Shown: positions 54,635 to 62,198, counted from the stretch's first letter. The stretch: DNA of 64,000 nucleotides from Helicobacter_B zhangjianzhongii (GCF_030249855.1 NZ_JANURN010000002.1:186001-250000); one strand, 5' to 3'. Notes: generated from the letters alone by a model not told the origin. Made by a program: numbers and translations.

Positions 54635-55002
54635 GTTTTAGTCCCTTTTTAAACTGCCTTATGGTAGAATGCACCGGCTTGAATACCAGCACCGCCGAGA
54701 GTTTTAGTCCCTTTTTAAACTGCCTTATGGTAGAATCAAGTCTTGCAAGCAGAAGCAAGCGAGCAAGGTTTTAGTCCCTTTTTAAACTGCCTTATGGTAG
54801 AATAGCACCAGCGGAGATACCAGCACCGCCTAAGTTTTAGTCCCTTTTTAAACTGCCTTATGGTAGAATGCTAAATGCCAATAATCCAAAGTATCACGGG
54901 TTTTAGTCCCTTTTTAAACTGCCTTATGGTAGAATTAAGTCTTGCAGCGGCTTAATGTCTCTAAAAGTTTTAGTCCCTTTTTAAACTGCCTTATGGTAGA
55001 AT
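54635..55002 (+). CRISPR. type II-C CRISPR array, 6 repeats and 5 spacers
   Basis: Six identical 36-base repeats start at 54635, 54701, 54768, 54834, 54900 and 54967. They begin GTTTTAGTCCCTTTTTAAAC and end TTATGGTAGAAT, very close to the Campylobacter jejuni repeat. The five spacers are 30, 31, 30, 30 and 31 bases. TGGTAGAAT at each 3' end is an extended -10 promoter, as described for Neisseria type II-C arrays, so each crRNA could have its own start in the next spacer. Spacers 1 and 3 share 14 bases and encode the same peptide on the opposite strand. No spacer matches elsewhere in the window by eye. Confidence 0.97.
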
Positions 55003-55050
55003 AGCTTCCTTTCTATCGCCCTGTGGCACGAAGCTAGAGCAGATTTGTAA

Positions 55051-55078
55051 AGCGCGAAATCCTTTAGGATTTCGCGCT
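55051..55078 (+). other. perfect 12-bp hairpin between array and tracrRNA
   Basis: AGCGCGAAATCC, loop TTTA, GGATTTCGCGCT: perfectly self-complementary, about 50 bases after the last repeat and 6 bases before the tracrRNA anti-repeat. No U-run follows, so it may be a weak terminator for the array, a 5' processing hairpin for tracrRNA, or an antitermination device if tracrRNA starts at the last repeat's promoter. Confidence 0.75.
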
Positions 55079-55083
55079 AAATT

Positions 55084-55159
55084 TGGCAGTTTAAAAAGGG
55101 ACTAAAATAAGGAAGTAAAGGGTCTTCCGCAGGGTAAGTCATATCCCTATCAAAACCCT
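55084..55159 (+). ncRNA. tracrRNA
   Basis: GGCAGTTTAAAAAGGGACTA (55085-55104), continuing AAAT, is complementary to about 23 bases of the repeat, giving the anti-repeat. It is followed by GGAAG...CTTCC (55111-55128) and AGGG...CCCT then AAAACCCT (55131-55159), the same order as the C. jejuni tracrRNA stem and the G-rich/C-rich triple-helix module. It is on the same strand as the array and ends antisense to the last codons of cas2. No separate strong promoter is visible immediately upstream; the nearest is in repeat 6. Exact ends are estimates. Confidence 0.88.
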
Positions 55160-55628
55160 AGAATTCAAAGAGACTTGGCTGCTTTGGCTTAGGTCTTTGT
55201 GTAGTGGTGTTGGATTCTTTTGCTACACTTTTTTGACTCTCTGTATCTTTGCTCTTTTGGCTAGATTCTTTATAGGCATAATCACCAAGCTTTTCATCAA
55301 AGTTAAATAGCACGAGATTTTGCTCGGCATTTATGCGTTCATTAAACGAGGCATTGCCTAAGAGGATCTCCATAGCGTCAAACTGCTTTTCTGTGATGAT
55401 TAGGACACGCACATTGCCTTGTGGGGGTAGGATCATCTTTACTGCATTGATAGAGGCTTTTGCCGAGCTTAACCCCTTGCATATACGCATATATACGCTA
55501 AATTGCATCATAAAGTAGCCTAGCTTGATGAGATTATTGCGGAATTTGGTGGCGTGCTTTTGCTCCTTTTTGGTCTTGGTAGGCATATCAAACATCAGCA
55601 AAACACGCATAAATTTATCTTCAATCAT
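55158..55628 (-). CDS. cas2: CRISPR-associated Cas2
   Basis: Partner of Cas1 in spacer acquisition; a ferredoxin-fold dimer. The start IEDKFMRVLLMFDMPTKTKK, then FRNNLIKLGYFMMQFSVYMRIC and NVRVLIITEKQFDAME, is the II-C Cas2 pattern. The C-terminal tail (KESSQKSKDTESQKSV...PKQPSLFEF) is polar and lengthens it to 156 residues; the terminal SLFEF-like end also occurs in relatives from memory. ATG 55628 was chosen; 55634 and 55652 are alternatives. The 3' end overlaps the antisense tracrRNA by a few bases. Confidence 0.93.
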   Translation of the reverse strand: MIEDKFMRVLLMFDMPTKTKKEQKHATKFRNNLIKLGYFMMQFSVYMRICKGLSSAKASINAVKMILPPQGNVRVLIITEKQFDAMEILLGNASFNERINAEQNLVLFNFDEKLGDYAYKESSQKSKDTESQKSVAKESNTTTQRPKPKQPSLFEF

Positions 55629-55641
55629 TTGCATCACTAGC

Positions 55642-56538
55642 TTAGGTCTCAAAGCTTACCCTTAGCAAGCTCTGCTCCCCTAGCATTGCTCCCTTTAGGC
55701 TCTGCACATATCGCCCGATAGCCCTACTAAGCGGATAGCTCTGCCCATCTATACAGGCTTTTTCTTGTAGGATATTGATAAGAGTCCTTTTGTCTTCTTG
55801 CTGCAAGGATATGTCTTTAGAAGGGGTATCAAGCTCTAAGACACAGCGATCCACCCAAGGGCGAAAGACTTCTATCACATCATCGCAGAGATTGAAGCTG
55901 TTATACATATTATCGTGCTTTATGCCTAGCCACGGCAGCAGCCCGCTAATGCAGACATTACGCACGATACAAGCACGCACAATCGCATAGCCATAATTAA
56001 GCGCAGAATTAGCAAAGCAGAACTGCTCCCTAGAAAAGCCCTTGCCAAAGAGAGCTTTAAAATACGCTGCTGCTGCTATGGCTTCAAAATTCCTAGAATC
56101 CCCTAAGGTGACATTGCTAGCTAGGAGCAAGAGCTCATCGCTTGCTTTGTGCTTGTGGTGGGTTTGTAGGACATAGGCTTGATTGGTGATTTTGTTTTTA
56201 ATGATTTTTTGCCACAAAATAGACTTTTTCTGCTTGGTTACTTGCATTTGCTCTCTAGCGACTTTGGCTTGCTGAAAATGCCCTGAGTAAGGGTGCAAGA
56301 TACCATTGATGTGATGAGTATCATCACAAGTTAGCACGATGATATTATGCTCACAAAGCGCAGAGAGCAGGGCGGTGGTTATGGTGATCTGCGGGGATTC
56401 TAGGATTATGGAGTGAATGTCTTTTAAAAAGAGCTTTGCTTGCTTGTCTTCTTGGCTTAGGACAAGGTGCTTTGCTTGTAGGCTAAGCTTGGCTGGGGAG
56501 CTAACTAGCACACTCCTAAAGGCTTCATCATAGCTCAT
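55642..56538 (-). CDS. cas1: CRISPR-associated endonuclease Cas1
   Basis: Integrase of new spacers. The N-terminal beta domain (SLQAKHLVLSQEDKQAKLFLKDIHSIILES) and helical C-domain (SREQFCFANSALNYGYAIVRACI, LPWLGIKHDNMYNSFNLCDDVIEVFRPWVD) give the metal-binding Glu/His/Asp set of type II Cas1. 298 residues. ATG 56538 has AAGGAG 5 bp upstream and overlaps the cas9 3' end by 11 bp, so translation is coupled; a GTG at 56544 overlaps the ribosome site. Confidence 0.95.
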   Translation of the reverse strand: MSYDEAFRSVLVSSPAKLSLQAKHLVLSQEDKQAKLFLKDIHSIILESPQITITTALLSALCEHNIIVLTCDDTHHINGILHPYSGHFQQAKVAREQMQVTKQKKSILWQKIIKNKITNQAYVLQTHHKHKASDELLLLASNVTLGDSRNFEAIAAAAYFKALFGKGFSREQFCFANSALNYGYAIVRACIVRNVCISGLLPWLGIKHDNMYNSFNLCDDVIEVFRPWVDRCVLELDTPSKDISLQQEDKRTLINILQEKACIDGQSYPLSRAIGRYVQSLKGAMLGEQSLLRVSFET

Positions 56539-59500
56539 CGCCACTCCTTTGGACTATGCGCTTTGTGGGCTTTGTGTGCTTTAGGGTGATGTCTTGGCGT
56601 GGGTGGAAGGGGGCAGGTGCTACTTGCCCTAGGATTGAGACTTGGTATTTTTCAAAGACTTGTAGATTTTGGATTCCAACTCTATCTTTTACTTCTTCTT
56701 GTGTGGCGTTGCTAAAGAGCAATTTTTGATTGTCTGTAAGTGTGGAGAAGCTATTATCGTGCTTGGCTACTTTGATATTTACACCACTAGTATCAAAATT
56801 CACAAAATAACACAGCTCTGGCTTTTGCATCCCCTCCTTCTGCACTAGGAGCACATCATCTTTATAGAGTGAGAAAATAAACTCATAGCTAGAGTCCATT
56901 TCTAGCCAGTCCTTAATCACGCCATTTTTATCTTTCCCTTTAACCACTGCTTTATTTGGCAAAATCCCTAGCGCGAAGTCCATCGTATAAACAGGCACGC
57001 CGTAGAATTTCCCGCTTCTTTTATGTCGAAAAATATCCACCCGCACCATCGCACCATTGTTTACAATCTTTGTGCCGATTTTTCTCATCTTGCCTAGGGC
57101 TAATGCCTTTTCCACACCTTTTGTCCCGCCATAGCTTTTAAGTAGTTTAGGACCATTTGGCGAGTAGAAGGTAGCCTCGTGTAATGCCCCCCTTGCTCGC
57201 AATCTAGGCGGCTTAGAGACAAAGATGGATTCTAGCTTCTCTAGCACACTTGCGCGGAAGTTTTCGCCATTTGGGAGATTGATAAAGGCTCGTTTTTTCT
57301 TATACTCTTCTTTGCTTAGTGTGTGGGCGTAGTAGGCGGCTCTGCTTGTCTCTTGCGTCTTTTTGAACTCGCTAAAAGCCTTTATCACGCGATCATTCAT
57401 AAAGCCGATAATCACCGCATCAAGCCCGTGGTGCAAGTGGTTGTTTCTATCTTTGCTAGCAAAGCCTAGGTAATGCCGCATTGTAGCAGTAAGCGCACCA
57501 TTGACCACGACAATATGTCTTTTGCTCCCCTGTTGCCCCCTGCCAAGCGTGGTATCCTCACTCTCATCTAGGGGCAAAAACTCTAAATATGCTTGAGTAT
57601 AGTCTGCTACAAGGCGTGCGATATAGCTTGTGTCATTGAGATTGCGGAGCTTAAATCCTGCTTCTTTATCGACAAAGTTTGCATTTAGGATTCTGCGTGC
57701 TTTGCTTTTGGGGATTTTTTTGGCAAATGTTATCAAGCCCACAATTTTTCCCCACTTGGCAGAGTCTGCGCCAAAGGCTTCAAAGGGCGTTTTATCGCCC
57801 TTTTCTTGGTTTGCCTTTGTAAAGACTAAGACTTTATTCATATAGCTATCATCAAAGCTGCGTGAGTAGGGGTAGATATGATCTATCTGCAAGGCGGCGG
57901 GGTCTTTTAGGTGGGCAAATGTGATTTTCTCCCCACTATATGCGCAGAATTCTCCTTGCTCTTCCCATAGCTTTAGCTTTAGGAGATTGGTGCTACTTGG
58001 CTCAAGTCCTAGACTCTCACATTGCTTGCGTGCAGCTTGATTAGCGGCGTAGTTTTCTCTTTGCTCTTTTTCGTATTTTTGTCGCTCTGTGGCATTTAGC
58101 TTGGCTTCTCTGGCGTATTCTATGTGGATTTTATGGGGTCTGCCATATTGCTTAAGCAGGGCGTTTAGCACCTTTCTATACTCGGCTAATGCCCTTTTTA
58201 CAACAGGGTTTGCTAAATATGGCTCAAACTCTTCAAAGGGTGGCAAAATATCACCTTTTGAAGTCTTTTTACCTGTGTTTAGCCCTGCTTTTTCTACGGA
58301 CTCATCATAGCGCAAGCACTGGCTCTCTCCGCTCTCATCAATGCCGATACAATAGTCTGCATCACTGCTGCGTGCTTCACGCTCCCCACGCATAAAGGGC
58401 AAGATCGTAGATAGAGCCTTAAAGCTTAGGCTAATATGCTTAGAAAAATTGAGATTGCTTAGGGCTTGTATCTGCTCGCTTGTGAGATGGAGCTGCTCTT
58501 TGGCAGAGTAGGATTCTAGCTCTTTGTGTAGCTCTACTACATCTTTAATCACGGCAATTTGGCTTGCTATCTTATCTATATGCTCTCTCTCTAAGCTTGC
58601 AAAGCTCTCTCCCAAAGCCTTTTTAAACGCCTTTAAATGCGTAAATTCTACAAATTTTACCTTTTCTGCCTCTTTGAGCCCCTTGCTATAATCTAGCCTA
58701 GAATCCACAAATTGTATTTTTTCATCTAGGTTGATCATTTCACGCAATGCGCGATAGCTCATCTCTCCTTTTTCTAGCACAGAAGCTAAGATTTTAAGCA
58801 CCATAGCTTTGTCATAAGCTTCCCCGCTTTTCTTGCTAAGATTGGCAAGAGTGTTGATAATGCGCGATAGTGCGACAAACTCTATCGCACTTACGCTGTC
58901 TTTGGGCGCGCGCTTCTCCCCTGCGATAAACTGACACTCCCCTACCTTATCATCAAATCTCTTTAAGGGGCGTTGCTCAAAAATCTTTTTTATTAAGCTA
59001 TCTTCAAACTCTTTGCTTATAGCAAAGCCATAGTCTCTTTGCTTAGAAAATATCAGTGCAAGCTCATCTTGGAGCATATCTTGTGAGACACAATGCTCGT
59101 AGTTATCTGTCGTATTTCGCACATTTTTAAACTCTAAGGAAACTGCGCTTTGCTTTGCAGGGTCTAGCTCTCTTGCTTGCTGAAAATACTCTTTACACAG
59201 ATACTCGCCCACGCTTCTGTATCCTTTGTCTTGCAGGATTAGGCGATTTTCTTCTATTGCCTTTTTGACCTTGCCTGATTCTGTATCTTTGCTCTCTTTG
59301 GCGTGTTTATTGCCATAGCCGCGGTGCTTGGCGATATGCAAAACTATGCGTGCTAGCTCACTAGAATCCACTTTTTGATCTAGTGCCTTTGTGCGTAGCT
59401 GATAGGGGGATGGCAGTGGTGCTGCTTTGGAGCTTATGTAGGCTTTGGGCAGCTTGCCATCACTGCTTAGATAATCTTGTAGCTCTAGCTTAAACTCCTT

Positions 59501-59728
59501 GCAAAGTAGCTGTTTTATGGTGTTTAGCCTCCCGCTTCTTCTTGCTAGTCTTCTTCGCACGCCCCTTGCCGCTCTCCTTGGGAGAGCTAGGGACTCTCCT
59601 GTTTTGGGATTTTCTGCTTTGGTAAAGATCCTAACGCCCATATCTTTAAGCGCATTATCTTCAATCACCGCCCAGCCAATGCTGGCTACTCCAATATCAA
59701 AGCTATATATTTTGATGTTTGTTTGCAT
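56528..59728 (-). CDS. cas9: type II-C Cas9 endonuclease
   Basis: RNA-guided double-strand DNA nuclease, 1066 residues, clearly homologous to the 984-residue C. jejuni Cas9. RuvC-I is YSFDIGVASIGWAV (Asp11); the Arg-rich bridge helix is RRAARGVRRRLARRSGR (51-67); RuvC-II is KIHIEYAREA (Glu537). HNH is LQIDHIYPYSRSFDDSYMNK (His617, Asn631), and RuvC-III HHGLDAVI (Asp770). All catalytic residues are present. A core repeat word encodes QKVDSS (residues 118-123) at a place where C. jejuni Cas9, from memory, has the same length but different residues. A TATACA at 59779-59784 (minus) could be the -10. It heads cas9-cas1-cas2, converging on tracrRNA. Confidence 0.97.
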   Translation of the reverse strand: MQTNIKIYSFDIGVASIGWAVIEDNALKDMGVRIFTKAENPKTGESLALPRRAARGVRRRLARRSGRLNTIKQLLCKEFKLELQDYLSSDGKLPKAYISSKAAPLPSPYQLRTKALDQKVDSSELARIVLHIAKHRGYGNKHAKESKDTESGKVKKAIEENRLILQDKGYRSVGEYLCKEYFQQARELDPAKQSAVSLEFKNVRNTTDNYEHCVSQDMLQDELALIFSKQRDYGFAISKEFEDSLIKKIFEQRPLKRFDDKVGECQFIAGEKRAPKDSVSAIEFVALSRIINTLANLSKKSGEAYDKAMVLKILASVLEKGEMSYRALREMINLDEKIQFVDSRLDYSKGLKEAEKVKFVEFTHLKAFKKALGESFASLEREHIDKIASQIAVIKDVVELHKELESYSAKEQLHLTSEQIQALSNLNFSKHISLSFKALSTILPFMRGEREARSSDADYCIGIDESGESQCLRYDESVEKAGLNTGKKTSKGDILPPFEEFEPYLANPVVKRALAEYRKVLNALLKQYGRPHKIHIEYAREAKLNATERQKYEKEQRENYAANQAARKQCESLGLEPSSTNLLKLKLWEEQGEFCAYSGEKITFAHLKDPAALQIDHIYPYSRSFDDSYMNKVLVFTKANQEKGDKTPFEAFGADSAKWGKIVGLITFAKKIPKSKARRILNANFVDKEAGFKLRNLNDTSYIARLVADYTQAYLEFLPLDESEDTTLGRGQQGSKRHIVVVNGALTATMRHYLGFASKDRNNHLHHGLDAVIIGFMNDRVIKAFSEFKKTQETSRAAYYAHTLSKEEYKKKRAFINLPNGENFRASVLEKLESIFVSKPPRLRARGALHEATFYSPNGPKLLKSYGGTKGVEKALALGKMRKIGTKIVNNGAMVRVDIFRHKRSGKFYGVPVYTMDFALGILPNKAVVKGKDKNGVIKDWLEMDSSYEFIFSLYKDDVLLVQKEGMQKPELCYFVNFDTSGVNIKVAKHDNSFSTLTDNQKLLFSNATQEEVKDRVGIQNLQVFEKYQVSILGQVAPAPFHPRQDITLKHTKPTKRIVQRSGDEL

Positions 59729-59780
59729 AGTTACTCCTTGATGAGATTTCTGTCATAGCCTCTACTAGTGCGAGTCTTGT

Positions 59781-59813
59781 ATAAAGTGGATTCTAGGGCT
59801 AGATCCACTTTAT
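59781..59813. repeat. core-word hairpin upstream of cas9
   Basis: ATAAAGTGGAT, an 11-base loop TCTAGGGCTAG, ATCCACTTTAT: a perfect 11-bp stem built from one exact core word and a shortened inverted copy. It lies between the stop of the upstream secreted-protein gene and the cas9 leader and may end that transcript. It also overlaps a possible cas9 -10. Confidence 0.75.
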
Positions 59814-60238
59814 AGCCCAAGCTCTAGCTCTGCAAGCTCCTTGGCACTCTCATAAATGCGCGATTTATACTGCGTGAAAAACCGCTCCTTACGCGCTTGG
59901 ATTTCATCATACTCAAGTAGCTCGCCACGCATAGCATAATGCCTATGGATAGGGATATTTGCCATATTGTAGGCTTCTAGCTCGCAGCCATATTTCACAC
60001 GCTCCATGGCAGTTGTATTGCCCGCTAGAGTGTGGGCGCGGACATAGCACGCAGAGAGATTGCGCGCGATGATACCTGCGATCCTTGGCATATCTTGCTT
60101 AGGATCGCCACTTAGTGTCTGGGAGAATGCATAATAATCCATAGCGTGGCGCGGCGGCTTAATGGCTTGGGGGTCCGTTGCTTGAAGAAGTGTGAGAGAT
60201 AAAAGGGCAAGAGAGCCTAGAAGTGTGTATATGCGCAT
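59810..60238 (-). CDS. small secreted protein of unknown function
   Basis: 142 residues from ATG 60238 (AAAGGAC upstream; the 60268 start would precede the signal peptide). Signal peptide RIYTLLGSLALLSLTLLQA; mature part helical, with YYAFSQTLSGDPKQDMPRIAG, two cysteines (LSACYVRA, KYGCELEAY) and a charged C-terminal helix. No family recognised. The cysteines may form one disulfide in the periplasm. It lies upstream of cas9 on the same strand, separated by a hairpin. Confidence 0.7.
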   Translation of the reverse strand: MRIYTLLGSLALLSLTLLQATDPQAIKPPRHAMDYYAFSQTLSGDPKQDMPRIAGIIARNLSACYVRAHTLAGNTTAMERVKYGCELEAYNMANIPIHRHYAMRGELLEYDEIQARKERFFTQYKSRIYESAKELAELELGL

Positions 60239-60294
60239 AAATGTCCTTTGTGATGGGTTGTTTTGCATTGTAGCAAGAGATAGTTATATTAAAT

Positions 60295-60971
60295 GTGGAT
60301 TCTAGCCCTAGCGATTCAGTCTTGGGCACTTTAGCGATTCAGTTTTGGGTGGGCAATGCGATTGATTTTAAGGATTTTGGGACAACCGCAGACCTCTAGT
60401 CTAGCTCTGCCCCAAAATCCTTAAAAAACACCCACAGCCCCACCGCAATCCTTAGAATCGTGTTACTCTAAAACTAACTTCAATCCTAGAATCCACTTTT
60501 TCAAATAACACCCTTTTCTTGTCATATTGAGCCACAGGCGAAATATTTCTTGTCATTGCGAGACACTGCGCCAGCAGTGGCGTGGCAATCCACACTAGAA
60601 TCCACTTTTTGATATTGTCGTATTGAGCCCAAGGCAAAAATCTCTCATCATTGCGGGCGGGACTTATCCGCGTGGCAAAGCAGTGTCTTTAGTAATCCAC
60701 AAACCAAAAAACATAGCCTAGAATCCGTGTTTGTATGGATCGCCACGCGGTGCAAAAGCACCGCTCGCGATGACAGAAGAGACTTTCACACTAGAATCCA
60801 CTTTTGAAACACCCACAGCCCCACCGCAAAGCGTAGCTTCTTTAGTAATCCATAAAAACATAAAAAGTGGATTCTAGTAATGATTATTCTGCTACCGCAG
60901 AATTTATGGATTGCCACGCTCGCTCCACTCGCTCGCAATGACAGAATTTGTGCTTTATCCCTAGAATCCAC
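60295..60971. repeat. intergenic repeat cluster before the tRNA pair
   Basis: Core (60295-60305), a truncated D start (60310-60328), then a full D module (about 60334-60462) with perfect 16-bp stem TTTTAAGGATTTTGGG and its complement. Cores follow at 60486-60496, 60595-60605, 60791-60801, 60867-60877 and 60961-60971. B modules lie at about 60551-60594 (stem CACTGC/GCAGTG), 60645-60702, 60733-60780, 60830-60855 and 60905-60952. No gene is visible in 60239-61052. Confidence 0.85.
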
Positions 60972-61023
60972 TTTTTGACACATTGCTATATGCCTAAAAT
61001 AAGTAAAATTTAAGCCAAACTCC

Positions 61024-61029
61024 TATACA
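61024..61029 (+). promoter_or_regulatory. candidate -10 of the tRNA-Gln/tRNA-fMet operon
   Basis: TATACA sits 24 bp before tRNA-Gln, with T-rich tracts upstream as in Helicobacter sigma-80 promoters. The two tRNA genes are 27 bp apart and mqnD follows, so this may drive all three. Confidence 0.45.
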
Positions 61030-61052
61030 ATCGCGGCTTTATTAAACGCTGT

Positions 61053-61127
61053 TGGGGTATCGCCAAGCGGTAAGGCACCTGGTTTTGGTCCAGGCATTCC
61101 GAGGTTCGAATCCTTGTACCCCAGCCA
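61053..61127 (+). tRNA. tRNA-Gln(TTG)
   Basis: TGGGGTATCGCCAAGCGGTA start, anticodon loop TTTTGGT with TTG, T-arm AGGTTCGAATCCT and acceptor strand TACCCCA followed by GCCA. 75 nt, CCA encoded, all arms paired. Confidence 0.96.
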
Positions 61128-61154
61128 CTTTTCTTCCCTTTTCTTATACTATAT

Positions 61155-61231
<77 letters not shown>

Positions 61232-61267
61232 TTCATATATAAATAAGCTGACATTTTGGAGAGTTGT

Positions 61268-62128
61268 TTGATAAGCGTAGCACATAGTCCCGATGCTGAT
61301 GATATTTTTATGTATTATGCCATTGCATTTGGGTGGGTGGGCTCGCCACTTGGGCTGAAGTTTTGCAACACTGCACTAGATATACAAACACTCAATGAAG
61401 CAGCTCTGCAAGGGAGCTATGATGTAAGTGCCATTTCCTTTGCTGCTTATCCGCTTATCGCGCAAGATTACGCGCTTTTGCGCACGGGGGTGAGCTTTGG
61501 CAGCGGCTATGGACCAAAGCTTATCAAGCTAAAAGGCAAGAGCCTAAAGTCTCATTGCAAAGTCGCCCTATCTGGCGCACACACGACAAACGCCCTGCTT
61601 TTCCGCATAGCCTACCCCCACGCAAAAATCGTGTATAAAAACTTCCTTGATATAGAATCCGCTGTGCTAAATGGCGAAGTGGATGCAGGCGTGCTGATCC
61701 ACGAATCAATCCTGACCTTTAGCGATCAATTAGAAGTGGAGCGAGAGATCTGGGATATATGGTGTGAGCTAGCAGGCGATGATCTGCCTCTGCCACTTGG
61801 CGGTATGGCACTGCGCCGTAGTATCCCACTACACCGCGCGATTGATATAGAATCCACTCTCACAAAGGCTGTGCAAATCGCCACACAAAATAAACCCCTA
61901 CTCTCACAAATGCTGCTTAGTCGCGGTCTTATCCGCGTCAATGCCAAAGAGCTAGATACTTATCTCAATCTCTATGCCAATGCCGAGTCCATTTCCCTTA
62001 GCCCCACGCAAATCCGCGCGATTGACACGCTTTTTGCCCTGCTGTATAAACGCGGATTCTACCCTAAGGCACTTTCTTGCGAAGAGTTTTTGCTCCCTAG
62101 AGAATACACAAGCCTGCGCAACTCCTAG
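61268..62128 (+). CDS. mqnD: 1,4-dihydroxy-6-naphthoate synthase (futalosine pathway)
   Basis: Makes 1,4-dihydroxy-6-naphthoate from cyclic dehypoxanthine futalosine in the Helicobacter route to menaquinone. The N-terminal VAHSPDADDIFMYYAIAFGW is the MqnD signature; ALDIQTLNEAALQGSYDVSAISFAAYPLI and GAHTTNALLFRIAYP follow the periplasmic-binding-like fold. TTG 61268 lies 6 bases past GGAG, and family proteins start at this point; the TTG at 61256 precedes that signal. 286 residues, normal. Confidence 0.9.
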   Translation: MISVAHSPDADDIFMYYAIAFGWVGSPLGLKFCNTALDIQTLNEAALQGSYDVSAISFAAYPLIAQDYALLRTGVSFGSGYGPKLIKLKGKSLKSHCKVALSGAHTTNALLFRIAYPHAKIVYKNFLDIESAVLNGEVDAGVLIHESILTFSDQLEVEREIWDIWCELAGDDLPLPLGGMALRRSIPLHRAIDIESTLTKAVQIATQNKPLLSQMLLSRGLIRVNAKELDTYLNLYANAESISLSPTQIRAIDTLFALLYKRGFYPKALSCEEFLLPREYTSLRNS

Positions 62129-62140
62129 CCCAAGCTTGTT

Positions 62141-62146
62141 TATAAT
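62141..62146 (+). promoter_or_regulatory. candidate -10 of galU
   Basis: TATAAT 53 bp before the galU ATG and 13 bp after the mqnD stop, within a T-rich stretch. There is no TG in the exact extended position. Confidence 0.5.
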
Positions 62147-62198
62147 CGCATAAATCTTTTGCGCTACAATTTTTACAAATCCACACAAGGACCACACG

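Noticed and set aside
54737..54966. Spacers 2 and 5 share AAGTCTTGCA
   Set aside because: Only ten bases match, and translations in shared frames do not agree as they do for spacers 1 and 3; this may be chance.
55003..55032. A sixth spacer after repeat 6
   Set aside because: No repeat, even degenerate, follows at the expected distance; the region leads into the hairpin and tracrRNA.
4601..60971. Core words as insertion-sequence ends with target duplications
   Set aside because: No transposase gene or consistent direct target repeats were seen in the window; copies vary too much in their surroundings.
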